Below, piece after piece: positions 1-7,973 of a stretch of DNA of 14,146 bases. The notes beneath the pieces were generated by a model. That model was not told the origin of the DNA. It did no database searches and saw only the letters and a program-made list of their open reading frames with translations. A program made the translations under genes and the position numbers. Each line of letters opens with the position of its first letter. The stretch's first letter is position 1. Source of the stretch: Actinomycetota bacterium (GTDB taxonomy: Bacteria; Actinomycetota; Actinomycetes; S36-B12; UBA5976); the NCBI GenBank assembly GCA_009704345.1, contig WLEH01000008.1, positions 1 to 14,146 of the forward strand, written 5' to 3'.

Positions 1-254
1 CGCTCCCGTGCCTGAGCAATCACATAGGCCTGATCAGACCATCTCACAACTTGTTCTCGCAATGATTCCACTTCAGCCAGCATCTGAGCGTTCTCGCGCT
101 CTAATTGTGCAATTTCAAGCCGTTGCTGCAACAGGGTGCGAGCAGGAACTGCCATGCTGACCACAATTACCAACAGTGTGATTCCCAAGATAACCCCACG
201 ACCAGTTGGCAGTTGTGCCAACTGACGTATGTTGGGTTTGGAATCTTTAGCCAC
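1..254 (-). CDS. ftsB: FtsB/DivIC-type septum formation initiator, 3' end outside window
   Basis: Small bitopic membrane protein of the divisome; in the family it acts with FtsL and FtsQ to activate septal peptidoglycan synthesis. I read 84 residues from a GTG start; the frame is still open at the window edge. A short polar N-terminus (about residues 1-19, KDSKPNIRQLAQLPTG) is followed by one hydrophobic segment (about 20-37). Next comes a heptad-like stretch rich in Glu, Leu and Gln (about 41-70), then the family motif W72-S-D-Q-A-Y-V-I-A-Q-A-R-E. The start lies 2 nt after the eno stop codon and has no clear Shine-Dalgarno, so translation is probably coupled to eno. The eno-ftsB order is the common actinobacterial arrangement. 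The call rests on topology plus the WxDxxYV...AR motif and context. Confidence 0.88.
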   Translation of the reverse strand, partial: MAKDSKPNIRQLAQLPTGRGVILGITLLVIVVSMAVPARTLLQQRLEIAQLERENAQMLAEVESLREQVVRWSDQAYVIAQARE

Positions 255-256
255 GA

Positions 257-1534
257 TTATTTGTATCTTGGAAATGCTGATTTACCCGCATATTTAGCAG
301 CGCTGCCTAATTGGGCTTCAATCCGAAGTAATTGATTGTATTTAGCAACACGTTCACTGCGAGCTGGTGCACCAGTTTTAATCTGGCCAGATGAAGTTGC
401 CACTGCTAAATCAGCAATTGTGACATCTTCAGTTTCGCCAGAGCGATGGCTCATCATGCACTTGTAACCGGCGTTGTGAGCCATCTCAACTGCTGCGAGC
501 GTTTCAGTTAGGGAACCAATTTGATTTACTTTAACTAACAGTGCATTTGCCACACCATCAGTAATACCTTTTTCTAGCCTCGCTGGATTTGTTACGAACA
601 AATCATCGCCGACAAGTTGGACCTTCTCACCAAGTCGATTGGTGATCTCTGACCAGCCATCCCAATCATCTTCGCTCATTGGATCCTCAATGCTCACCAT
701 TGGATAAGAATCAACAAGTGATGAGTAGTAATCCACCATCTCAACAGCAGAAAGCTGTTTTCCTTCAAAATCATATTTGCCATTGTCAAAAAATTCAGTT
801 GCAGCAACATCAAGTGCTAATGCAACATCTTTACCTAACTGGTAGCCAGCTTTTTCAACTGCAGTTGCGATCAAGTCCAACGCGGAGCGATTATCTGGCA
901 GATCAGGGGCAAAACCACCTTCATCACCTAGGCCGGTGGCATAACCTTTTGCTTTTAGCACTGACTTCAAACTGTGATAAACCTCAACACCGCAGCGCAG
1001 CGCTTCACTAAACGAAGTAGCAGCAATTGGCGCAACCATAAATTCCTGGATATCAACACCAGTATCAGCATGTGCACCACCATTCAGGATGTTCATCATC
1101 GGAACTGGCAGCAAGTTTGCGTCTGCTCCGCCAAGATAGGAATAAAGCGGTTGATTCGCAGCTGCAGCGGCAGCTTTAGCAGCAGCTAGCGATACACCCA
1201 AAATCGCATTTGCCCCTAACTTTGATTTAGTTGCGGTGCCATCTAATGCGATCATGGCATTATCAATACCGGCTTGATCCGAGATCTCAAATTTACCAAT
1301 TAGCGCTGGTGCAATTTGCTGTGTCACTGCAGCCACTGCTTGCTGTACGCCTTTGCCAAGATAGCGAGCACCGCCATCACGCAACTCATGCGCTTCAAAT
1401 GCACCAGTAGATGCGCCAGATGGAACTGCGGCACGAGCGGTTATTTGATTATCTAATTCCAAGTCCACTTCAACCGTTGGATTTCCGCGGGAATCAAGAA
1501 TTTCTCGGGCGCTGATTCTGGCTATTTTTGGCAC
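257..1534 (-). CDS. eno: Enolase (phosphopyruvate hydratase)
   Basis: Interconverts 2-phosphoglycerate and phosphoenolpyruvate in glycolysis; a cytosolic Mg-dependent enzyme. At 425 aa it has the normal full length. Visible landmarks are the mobile loop SGASTG (39-44), GDEGGFAP (203-210, with catalytic Glu205), the metal ligands Asp242, Glu283 (SIEDP) and Asp310 (GDDLFVTN), catalytic Lys335 in LLVKVNQIGS, and the signature SHRSGETED (362-370). The start is GTG with a good Shine-Dalgarno (AAGGAG, minus strand, 1540-1545) about 5-6 nt upstream. An alanine-rich helix (117-126, AAAKAAAAAA) is the only low-complexity part. The gene is followed 2 nt later by ftsB and is divergent from the MpaB-like gene across a 91-nt region containing a palindrome. 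Confidence 0.98.
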   Translation of the reverse strand: MPKIARISAREILDSRGNPTVEVDLELDNQITARAAVPSGASTGAFEAHELRDGGARYLGKGVQQAVAAVTQQIAPALIGKFEISDQAGIDNAMIALDGTATKSKLGANAILGVSLAAAKAAAAAANQPLYSYLGGADANLLPVPMMNILNGGAHADTGVDIQEFMVAPIAATSFSEALRCGVEVYHSLKSVLKAKGYATGLGDEGGFAPDLPDNRSALDLIATAVEKAGYQLGKDVALALDVAATEFFDNGKYDFEGKQLSAVEMVDYYSSLVDSYPMVSIEDPMSEDDWDGWSEITNRLGEKVQLVGDDLFVTNPARLEKGITDGVANALLVKVNQIGSLTETLAAVEMAHNAGYKCMMSHRSGETEDVTIADLAVATSSGQIKTGAPARSERVAKYNQLLRIEAQLGSAAKYAGKSAFPRYK

Positions 1535-1558
1535 TGCTACTCCTTTGGCTTAATCGCG

Positions 1559-1578
1559 GCTAAGGGTACTGGCTTAGC
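1559..1578. promoter_or_regulatory. Inverted repeat in the eno / MpaB-like divergent promoter region
   Basis: GCTAAG and CTTAGC form a perfect 6-bp inverted repeat with an 8-nt spacer, in the 91-nt gap between two divergently transcribed genes. A minus-strand TACCCT (1563-1568), which fits the loose actinobacterial -10 pattern TAnnnT for eno, lies across the first arm and the spacer. The repeat could be an operator or a hairpin in the eno 5' leader, ending about 15 nt before the eno Shine-Dalgarno. No good -35 was found for either direction, so the promoter assignment is weak. Confidence 0.3.
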
Positions 1579-1625
1579 GGTAAATCCTGGCTGAAGATGC
1601 GTAGGTGAGGTAATGATGGAACGCT

Positions 1626-2483
1626 GTGCCGGTGAGCAACCAAACTTCACCCATTAAATATTCATTTGTATATGGCGAGCCAGACCAGGTGACTGCCGAT
1701 CCGGGTTTATTTGGGCCAGCCAGTATTTCTTGGCAACTACATGCCGATGCCGCAACCGGTATTGGTGGCGTTCGAGCGCTATTGATGCAGGCACTTCATC
1801 CAGAAGCAATGTCGGGCGTTGCAAAGCATTCCAGCTATAAAACTGATCCCTGGGGTCGGTTAACTAGAACAGCGGAATACATCTCAGTGATCACCTTTGG
1901 CACAACTGCAGAAGCAGAATCGGCGGCTGCGCGAGTTCGGATGGTGCATCAGAAACTTGGAGTTGATCGCCCTGATTTATTACTTTGGGTGCATCTGGGT
2001 TTTGTTGATTCACTGCTGCGTGCAGCGCAACGCTCGGGCCTTGCTACTGCACCAGATGCCGCTGATCGTTATGTCAAAGAGCAGGTTATTGCAGCTGAAT
2101 TGTTAGGTGCACCAGATGCACCAACAAGTGAAGCAGAATTAGTTGCGGCGATTGAAGAATTTAAGCCGAGGTTGGCAGCGACCCAAGAAGCAAAAGATGC
2201 TGCCAGGTTTATTGCCTTTCCACCAATGCCGCTGGTTGCAAGGTTTTTAACACCAGCTGCACCAGCATGGGCTTCTGTTGCAGCAACGGCATTTGCCCTA
2301 TTGCCCAATTGGGGTCGGCAGATGTATGGCGGTGGGATTTTTGGTCCAGTTTTAGCACTGCCAATTATGGATGATCAAGGCACATTTGCAATTAAAGCCT
2401 GGCGAAACGCAATTACATTTTTACCACCACAGTTACTTGCTAGCCCACACGTTGCAGCTGCGAAAACTAGGTTAAGTCTTTAG
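1626..2483 (+). CDS. MpaB / DUF2236-family putative oxygenase
   Basis: A 285-aa protein of the family that includes fungal MpaB oxygenases and relates distantly to bacterial latex-clearing protein Lcp; most bacterial members have no known substrate. Matching features are FGPASISWQLHAD near the N-terminus, GGVRALLMQALHPEAMSGV (47-65), RLTRTAEYISVITFG (78-92), VRMVHQKLG (104-112) and LLLWVHLGFVDSLL (118-131). R78, T82 and H108 have spacing close to the Arg/Thr/His set reported at the Lcp heme, so heme binding is plausible but inferred. There is no signal peptide; a hydrophobic alanine-rich stretch lies at about 213-227. The start is GTG with only a weak GGA upstream; a second GTG lies at 1632. 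It is the only plus-strand gene between eno and mazG, so it probably has its own promoter. Its last 17 nt overlap the end of mazG. Family assignment is good; function is unknown. Confidence 0.85.
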   Translation: MPVSNQTSPIKYSFVYGEPDQVTADPGLFGPASISWQLHADAATGIGGVRALLMQALHPEAMSGVAKHSSYKTDPWGRLTRTAEYISVITFGTTAEAESAAARVRMVHQKLGVDRPDLLLWVHLGFVDSLLRAAQRSGLATAPDAADRYVKEQVIAAELLGAPDAPTSEAELVAAIEEFKPRLAATQEAKDAARFIAFPPMPLVARFLTPAAPAWASVAATAFALLPNWGRQMYGGGIFGPVLALPIMDDQGTFAIKAWRNAITFLPPQLLASPHVAAAKTRLSL

Positions 2484-3141
2484 CTTCAACTGCAGTTACT
2501 TTTACTTCATATTCTCTAATTGCGGCACGCAGTGCTGCTTCTGGATCTATTTTTTGTGCTCGAGCAATACGCACTACCTCAAACAGCAATTCACCAATTC
2601 GCTCAGCACTATCCAATGAATCGGTAAAGTCAGTTGGTAGTGCCGTAGTTCCTGGTATCTCTAAATGTTTAGTGCGCTTTAACATTTTTGTTGCCAACAT
2701 CAACGCTGGAAGTGTTCTAGGAATTCCATCGAGCAATGATGCTCGATTTTTCTCTATTTTCTTTTTCTCATGCCAAATTGCTTCCACATCTTGTGCGGTT
2801 TGGGCTGTTTCGTCGCCAAATACGTGAGGGTGACGAGATATCAATTTATTGGCAGTTAACTCTGCAATTTCAGCTAAATCAAAAGGATCAGTTTCATGCT
2901 CTTGCGCTATTCGAGCATGAAAAACCACTTGCAGCAGCACATCACCGAGTTCTTCGCGGATATCATCACGATTTCCCGAGGCAATGGCATCAATTAATTC
3001 ATGTGATTCTTCTAGTAAATATTCCAGCAAAGAATGATGTGTTTGCTCCGCATCCCATGGGCAACCGCCAGGTGATCGAAGTTGATTCATGACCGCCACC
3101 AACTTGGCAACGCCGGTTAACCCAGTTAGTGAGTTGGCCAT
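2467..3141 (-). CDS. mazG: Nucleoside triphosphate pyrophosphohydrolase MazG
   Basis: Hydrolyses NTPs and dNTPs to the monophosphate and pyrophosphate, cleaning the pool of abnormal nucleotides; MazG proteins in this family are also linked to stress responses. The 224-aa protein has the canonical MazG start: LRSPGGCPWDAEQTH (21-35), YLLEESHEL (41-49) with the metal-binding EExxE, and EELGDVLLQVVFHARI (63-78) supplying the further acidic ligands. The second half (ANKLISRHPHVFGDE, about 97-111, then WHEKKKIEK) matches the second MazG repeat of two-domain members. The ATG is preceded by GGGGAG 9 nt upstream, which overlaps the end of the SurA-like gene (6-nt gap). The 3' end overlaps the convergent MpaB-like gene by 17 nt. 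It is the last gene of the long minus-strand run. Confidence 0.95.
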   Translation of the reverse strand: MANSLTGLTGVAKLVAVMNQLRSPGGCPWDAEQTHHSLLEYLLEESHELIDAIASGNRDDIREELGDVLLQVVFHARIAQEHETDPFDLAEIAELTANKLISRHPHVFGDETAQTAQDVEAIWHEKKKIEKNRASLLDGIPRTLPALMLATKMLKRTKHLEIPGTTALPTDFTDSLDSAERIGELLFEVVRIARAQKIDPEAALRAAIREYEVKVTAVEAKDLT

Positions 3142-3147
3142 AACGAA

Positions 3148-3738
3148 TTACTCCCCTGGATTTGATACCAATGGATTGCTTGGCGGCGTAATAGCAGCCT
3201 GTGTTTTATCCCAGGTGCCATAACGAGGTGAAATCTTGATATCGGCAGAATCAACATATGAAAACAGGAATGATTCAAATGCACTGGTTCGATCAGTATC
3301 GGTGCCGTTTGGCTCCAACTTTTCACCAATTTTCGATGCATACAATGAAATTTCAAATACGGAATTAATCAAAGATGGTGCAATAGCTTGCTGCAAACCA
3401 GCTTGAATTAATTCAGCTTCCGAGCCAAATTCATTCTGTATCCGCGAGCGCTCAGCAACAATTTCAGTTTCAGATACTGTCACTTCGGCTTCAGACCCTA
3501 ATTTACGAACTAATTCAGTTATCACTAATCGATTTAAAACCTGAGCTGTTAACTCAGCATCTGAAATGCCAAGATCAGCAGCAGTAACTTCATTTGAGAG
3601 TTCCATAAGTGCATCTGCCAGGGCTGCTTCGGAGATAGAAGTTCCAGCTACATTAGCTGCGCTGCCAGCATCAGTTGCACCACAACCAGTTAGCAGTGCA
3701 GCAACTAAGCCAACAATCAAAAAGTTACGAAACTTCAT
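3148..3738 (-). CDS. SurA N-terminal-domain-like lipoprotein without PPIase domain
   Basis: A 196-aa secreted lipoprotein. The N-terminus MKFRNF plus a hydrophobic stretch ends in the lipobox LLTGC with Cys19 as the lipidated residue, so it should sit on the outer face of the cell membrane. The rest is helical and acidic. About residues 25-140 resemble the SurA N-terminal chaperone domain, and ISPRYGTWD (169-177) is the C-terminal motif typical of SurA/PrsA-type proteins. A parvulin PPIase domain is not present in this length, so a chaperone-like role in export is inferred. The ATG has AAGGAG about 6 nt upstream and overlaps the mfd 3' end by 14 nt. The position between mfd and mazG resembles LpqU of Mycobacterium, which also lies next to mazG, but I see no lytic transglycosylase motif. 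Confidence 0.85.
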   Translation of the reverse strand: MKFRNFLIVGLVAALLTGCGATDAGSAANVAGTSISEAALADALMELSNEVTAADLGISDAELTAQVLNRLVITELVRKLGSEAEVTVSETEIVAERSRIQNEFGSEAELIQAGLQQAIAPSLINSVFEISLYASKIGEKLEPNGTDTDRTSAFESFLFSYVDSADIKISPRYGTWDKTQAAITPPSNPLVSNPGE

Positions 3739-6700
3739 TTATTCTCCTTGTAGTGATCGGTGATTCGATCGCAGACTCAATTACTTGTCGCACCCAACCA
3801 ATTAATTCGCTCTGCCCAGCAGGCAGTGGAATTAAAATACTCCTGGTTGCCGGTTTAATAATCGAACCTGGGTAGAGTCTAGTTAGTCGAACACGCATGG
3901 AGTCTGCCAAGGTGACTGGTGCGAACCTCATGCTTTTGCCTTGCAGCACTATCTCAGTTAACCCAACACTTCTGGCATATTGCCGCAGCTCAGCTACCGC
4001 AAACAGTGCCAAGACCGGTTTGGGCAGCTGTCCATAGCGATCTATCAACTCAGAGTTGACATCAGCTAACTGTGTTTCATCTATTGCTTGGCTAATTCTT
4101 CGATAGGCTTCCAGTCGTAGTCGCTCTTCACTAATCCAGTCATGCGGAATGTGTGCGTTAATTGGAATTTCCAGCCGCATCTCTGGTGTGGTGTCTACAG
4201 TCAAGCCTCGATATTCATTTAGCGCCTCACCTACCATGCGCACATACAAATCAAATCCAACCTCAGCAATGTGCCCGCTTTGTTCCCCACCAAGCAGATT
4301 ACCTGCGCCACGAATTTCAAGATCTTTCAGTGCAACTGCCATTCCCGCTCCCAGCGAATTTTGCTGAGCAATAGTTACCAGGCGTTCATGTGCAACATCG
4401 GATAACGCTCGATCGGCACTGTGAAAGAAATAGGCATAACCGCGTTCACGACTTCGACCAACTCGACCCCGAAGCTGATGCAGCTGCGACAAACCAAACA
4501 TCTCTGCGCGATCTACTATCAAAGTGTTAGCATTTGGAATATCTAACCCAGACTCCACAATCGTGGTGCAAACCAAAACGTCAATCTCTTGTTGCCAGAA
4601 TTTAATTACTGCCTGTTCTAATGCGGCTTCACTCATCTGGCCATGAGCCACTGCAACTTTTGCCTGTGGCACTAAGTCTTGAATTTGTTGGGCAATTCGG
4701 TCAATGCTCTCAACCCGATTGTGAACAAAGAAAACTTGGCCATCTCTAATTAACTCCCGTTTGATAGCCGCCGCAATTTGACCTACGTCATAGGTGCCAA
4801 CAAAAGTAAGAACAGGTAACCGCTCTTCTGGGGGAGTTTGCATAACTGACATATCTCTAATGCCAGTAATTGACATTTCCAAGGTGCGCGGAATCGGTGT
4901 TGCCGACATCGCCAAAACATCTACATGAGCTCGGAGTGCCTTTAAATGCTCTTTATGCTCCACACCAAAGCGCTGTTCTTCATCAATTACTACCAAGCCA
5001 AGATCCTTGAAAACGACCTCGGCACCAAGTAAGCGGTGAGTACCAATCACAACATCTACTTTCCCATTAGCTAACTCAGTAATTACCTGTTTTGCTTCTT
5101 TATCGCTTTGGAATCGAGATAGTGCTGCTACTTTAATCGGGAAAGGTGCAAATCGCTGTGAAAAAGTTTGGAAATGCTGTTGTACCAACAATGTGGTTGG
5201 TGCCAATACTGCAACTTGCTTACCATCTTGGGTAGCTTTAAAAGCAGCACGTAACGCAATTTCAGTTTTTCCAAAACCTACATCGCCACAAACCACGCGA
5301 TCCATCGGGATGGCACGCTCCATATCAGCTTTTACTTCTTCAATAGTTGCCAGTTGATCTGGAGTTTCTTGATAAGGAAACGCATCTTCCAATTCACGCT
5401 GCCATTGCGTATCTGGTGAGAATTGAAAGCCTGGCGCAGCTTGGCGAGCGGCGTAGAGCCGAATCAACTCGCCGGCAATCTCTTTAACTGCTTTTCGAGC
5501 GCGGCTTTTAGCTTTGCTCCAATCTGCGCCTCCCATTTTGCTCAGCGTCGGAGTTTCGCCACCAACATATTTACTTACTTGATCAAGTTGATCAGTTGGA
5601 ACAAACAGTCGATCGCCTGGATGACCCCGTTTGGTTGCCGCGTATTCCACTACTAAATATTCTCGGGTTGCGCCTGCCACATTTCGTTCAATTAACTCAA
5701 CAAATTGTCCAATGCCATGTTGTTCATGCACGATAAAGTCACCGGGAACTAAAGACAACGGATCTATTTGACGTTTACGCCTAGTTGGTAACTTAACTTG
5801 GTCGCGAGTTACGCTTTGCTGACCAGTTATCTCTGAATCTGTTATAACCACCAACTGCTCGGTGATAAATCCAGCAGTTAAAAAACCGCTCACCACGCTG
5901 GTTTTACCAACTGTGATGATTGGCGAAATTTCTAATTTATGTTCGCTTAGTGCTTCAGCGTAACGCTGTGCCGATCCAGCACCGGCAGCAACTACAACTG
6001 ATGCTACCCCGGAATGATTAAGTTCAGTTAGTTCTGCTACAAGTTTTGGTAGATCAGATTTATAACCAGTTACAAATTTGGCCGGAATCTCTAAGACTCG
6101 AGCTTCGGTCAATTCAGCATCAACTGTTAAGGCTGAAACTGAGCTCCAGCTGATGTCCCGTTGCTGTGCAGCAGCATGGATCTCTCCCAGCGAGCGAAAT
6201 GATGAGGCATCTAAATTCAGTGGACTATCACCACCAGTTGCCGCAACTGACCAGGCTGCCTTCAAGAATTCTTTTGATGTCTCAATTAAATCTTCTGCTC
6301 GGGATCTAATTCGCTCCGGCTCTAAAAGCAACACAGCAGCCTCGCCAGGCAGCACCTCAATTAACGTGATTAGATCGCCAACTAATAGCGGAGCAAGTGA
6401 TTCCACCCCATCAATTAATTGGCCAGCCGCAACCGCCGCGAGAGTTTCTTGAAACAATGGATTTACGGCAGCAATTTCAGCAGCCTTTGCTCTCACTTCA
6501 TCAGTAAGCAATATCTCTCGGCACGCAGGTGCGATTAACTTGTCTATTTCGCCCGCAATACTGCGTTGATCTGCGACATTAAACTTACGAAGTTGCTCGA
6601 TAGTCTCATCCCAAAATTCCAATCGAATTGGGTGATCATCAAGCGGAGAAAACACATCTACAATGCCGCCACGAACCGCAAGCTGACCGCGACGTTCAAC

Positions 6701-7195
6701 TAAATCTACCCGCTCATACCCCAACTGCACCAAACTTCTAACTAAGTTATCAATTGAAATTTCATCACCAGGCACTACCTCAAGTGGCGGATGTTGACCC
6801 AAGTTTGCCGCGAATGGTTGAAGCAATGATCGAAGAGGAGTACAGATTACATTTATCTCAACATTATTCTTTAGTTCATGAATAATCGCTAGTCGCTTTC
6901 CAACTACTTCTCGACTAGGACTTAGTTTTTCATGCGGCAACGTTTCCCAAGCTGGAAAAACACGCACTGTTAGGTCGGGATTGAGTGCTGCAACTGCTGC
7001 GGCTAAATCTTCACTCTCGCGACTAGTAGCTGTTACTGCCACAACTGTGATTGACTTCGATGTACTTGTTGCAACAATAAATGGGTGAAGTGATTTAATT
7101 GCAGTTATTACTTGATTATTAACTAATCCGGTTGACTTGAGTTTTGCTAAGCCAGGGAGTTTTTGACTTAACTCAAGCAACCCAGTTAATGACAC
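3725..7195 (-). CDS. mfd: Transcription-repair coupling factor Mfd
   Basis: ATP-driven translocase that removes RNA polymerase stalled at DNA lesions and recruits UvrA. The 1156 aa are the full normal length. Domain order is a UvrB-homology module (about 1-360, with FPAWETLPHEKLSP and GGIVDVFSP), a linker, and the CarD-like RNA polymerase interaction domain (about 475-550, FIVHEQHGIGQF at 487-498). The helicase/translocase core follows, with Walker A GDVGFGKTE (637-645), DEEQRFGVEHKE (738-749), SATPIPRTLEM (764-774), QLRGRVGRS (907-915) and the translocation motif RGAGNLLGGEQSG (962-974). A C-terminal TRCF domain (about 1000-1140) completes the protein. The GTG start is preceded by GAGGA, 6 nt after the cysQ stop. 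The end overlaps the lipoprotein gene by 14 nt. All ATPase motifs look intact. Confidence 0.98.
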   Translation of the reverse strand: MSLTGLLELSQKLPGLAKLKSTGLVNNQVITAIKSLHPFIVATSTSKSITVVAVTATSRESEDLAAAVAALNPDLTVRVFPAWETLPHEKLSPSREVVGKRLAIIHELKNNVEINVICTPLRSLLQPFAANLGQHPPLEVVPGDEISIDNLVRSLVQLGYERVDLVERRGQLAVRGGIVDVFSPLDDHPIRLEFWDETIEQLRKFNVADQRSIAGEIDKLIAPACREILLTDEVRAKAAEIAAVNPLFQETLAAVAAGQLIDGVESLAPLLVGDLITLIEVLPGEAAVLLLEPERIRSRAEDLIETSKEFLKAAWSVAATGGDSPLNLDASSFRSLGEIHAAAQQRDISWSSVSALTVDAELTEARVLEIPAKFVTGYKSDLPKLVAELTELNHSGVASVVVAAGAGSAQRYAEALSEHKLEISPIITVGKTSVVSGFLTAGFITEQLVVITDSEITGQQSVTRDQVKLPTRRKRQIDPLSLVPGDFIVHEQHGIGQFVELIERNVAGATREYLVVEYAATKRGHPGDRLFVPTDQLDQVSKYVGGETPTLSKMGGADWSKAKSRARKAVKEIAGELIRLYAARQAAPGFQFSPDTQWQRELEDAFPYQETPDQLATIEEVKADMERAIPMDRVVCGDVGFGKTEIALRAAFKATQDGKQVAVLAPTTLLVQQHFQTFSQRFAPFPIKVAALSRFQSDKEAKQVITELANGKVDVVIGTHRLLGAEVVFKDLGLVVIDEEQRFGVEHKEHLKALRAHVDVLAMSATPIPRTLEMSITGIRDMSVMQTPPEERLPVLTFVGTYDVGQIAAAIKRELIRDGQVFFVHNRVESIDRIAQQIQDLVPQAKVAVAHGQMSEAALEQAVIKFWQQEIDVLVCTTIVESGLDIPNANTLIVDRAEMFGLSQLHQLRGRVGRSRERGYAYFFHSADRALSDVAHERLVTIAQQNSLGAGMAVALKDLEIRGAGNLLGGEQSGHIAEVGFDLYVRMVGEALNEYRGLTVDTTPEMRLEIPINAHIPHDWISEERLRLEAYRRISQAIDETQLADVNSELIDRYGQLPKPVLALFAVAELRQYARSVGLTEIVLQGKSMRFAPVTLADSMRVRLTRLYPGSIIKPATRSILIPLPAGQSELIGWVRQVIESAIESPITTRRINEVS

Positions 7196-7201
7196 GTGTC
7201 C

Positions 7202-7966
7202 TCACAGCTCAATTTGCTCAAATATCTCAGCCATCTTTGGGGTGGCGAGATAGACTGCTGCTAACTTGACATCAGACTTGTTGTACTTAAGTGCCTTACC
7301 ATCAAAATGCTTAACAACTATGCCTGCAGCTTTAGCAATCGCAAATGGTGCTGCAGCATCCCATTCATTTAGCCCACCATCATGGACATAAAGCTGAGCA
7401 TCACCGGTTAAAAGTGCTGCCGTCTTAGCCCCAGCTGAACCAACTTCTAGTAATTCAAGTGATGCTGCAAGGCCTTGCTGAGCTAACAACTTGCTCACTT
7501 GAGACTGAATCTGTGCTAATTGTTTTGGTGGCCTAGTCCGGCTAACCACAATCTTTGGTGGATTTGTTGGCCAAGCCGGTATAGCTGGTGGCTGATCGGT
7601 AGTAAACAATTGATTTGTGGCTGGCAGAAAAATGGCAGCATCAATTATATCGTCAGCGGCACGCTGCCATAGCGCAACGTGAACTGCCCAATCCCATCGA
7701 CCTTCACCATATTCCCAAGTGCCATCGAGGGGATCAATGATCCAAACTCGATCTGCGGTTAACCGGCGAGCATCATCAACTGCTTCCTCACTCAGGATTA
7801 AATCAGTTGGTCGATGCTCTGCTAGTAACTTCGCAATCAACGTTTGTGCTTGTGCATCACCGGCCTCGCGCAGTTGATCTAAATCACCAACAAAGTCATC
7901 GCGTAGTTTGAGTAGCAACTCGCCTGCTTTTGTTGCAATTTCAGCTGCCAACTTCGCGTCAGTCAT
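7202..7966 (-). CDS. cysQ: CysQ-type 3'(2'),5'-bisphosphate nucleotidase (inositol monophosphatase family)
   Basis: Member of the Mg-dependent, Li-sensitive phosphatase superfamily; CysQ removes the 3' phosphate from PAP/PAPS, by-products of sulfate assimilation and sulfotransfer, and some actinobacterial homologues also accept inositol phosphates or fructose bisphosphate. Using the ATG at 7966 (254 aa), metal-ligand motifs are LSEEA (58-62), WIIDPLDGTWEYG (75-87) and NEWDAAAPFAIAKAAG (200-215). An upstream in-frame ATG at 7999 would add 11 residues and overlap pth by 26 nt. I prefer 7966 because the family homology begins MTDAKLAAEIATKAGELLLKLR, as in M. tuberculosis CysQ as I recall it, and because it leaves a 7-nt gap after pth. 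Neither start has an ideal Shine-Dalgarno. The family is certain; PAP versus inositol phosphate as substrate is inferred. Confidence 0.9.
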   Translation of the reverse strand: MTDAKLAAEIATKAGELLLKLRDDFVGDLDQLREAGDAQAQTLIAKLLAEHRPTDLILSEEAVDDARRLTADRVWIIDPLDGTWEYGEGRWDWAVHVALWQRAADDIIDAAIFLPATNQLFTTDQPPAIPAWPTNPPKIVVSRTRPPKQLAQIQSQVSKLLAQQGLAASLELLEVGSAGAKTAALLTGDAQLYVHDGGLNEWDAAAPFAIAKAAGIVVKHFDGKALKYNKSDVKLAAVYLATPKMAEIFEQIEL

Positions 7967-7973
7967 ACTCAAC

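Noticed and set aside
679..1011. 110-codon open frame on the plus strand inside eno
   Set aside because: Gln/His/Leu-rich shadow of the enolase frame with no recognisable motif or start signal.
2736..3092. 118-codon open frame on the plus strand inside mazG
   Set aside because: Antisense to the conserved MazG catalytic segments; no Shine-Dalgarno or family resemblance.
6078..6452. 124-codon open frame on the plus strand inside mfd
   Set aside because: It lies wholly antisense to a clear Mfd domain, and its composition mirrors the opposite strand.
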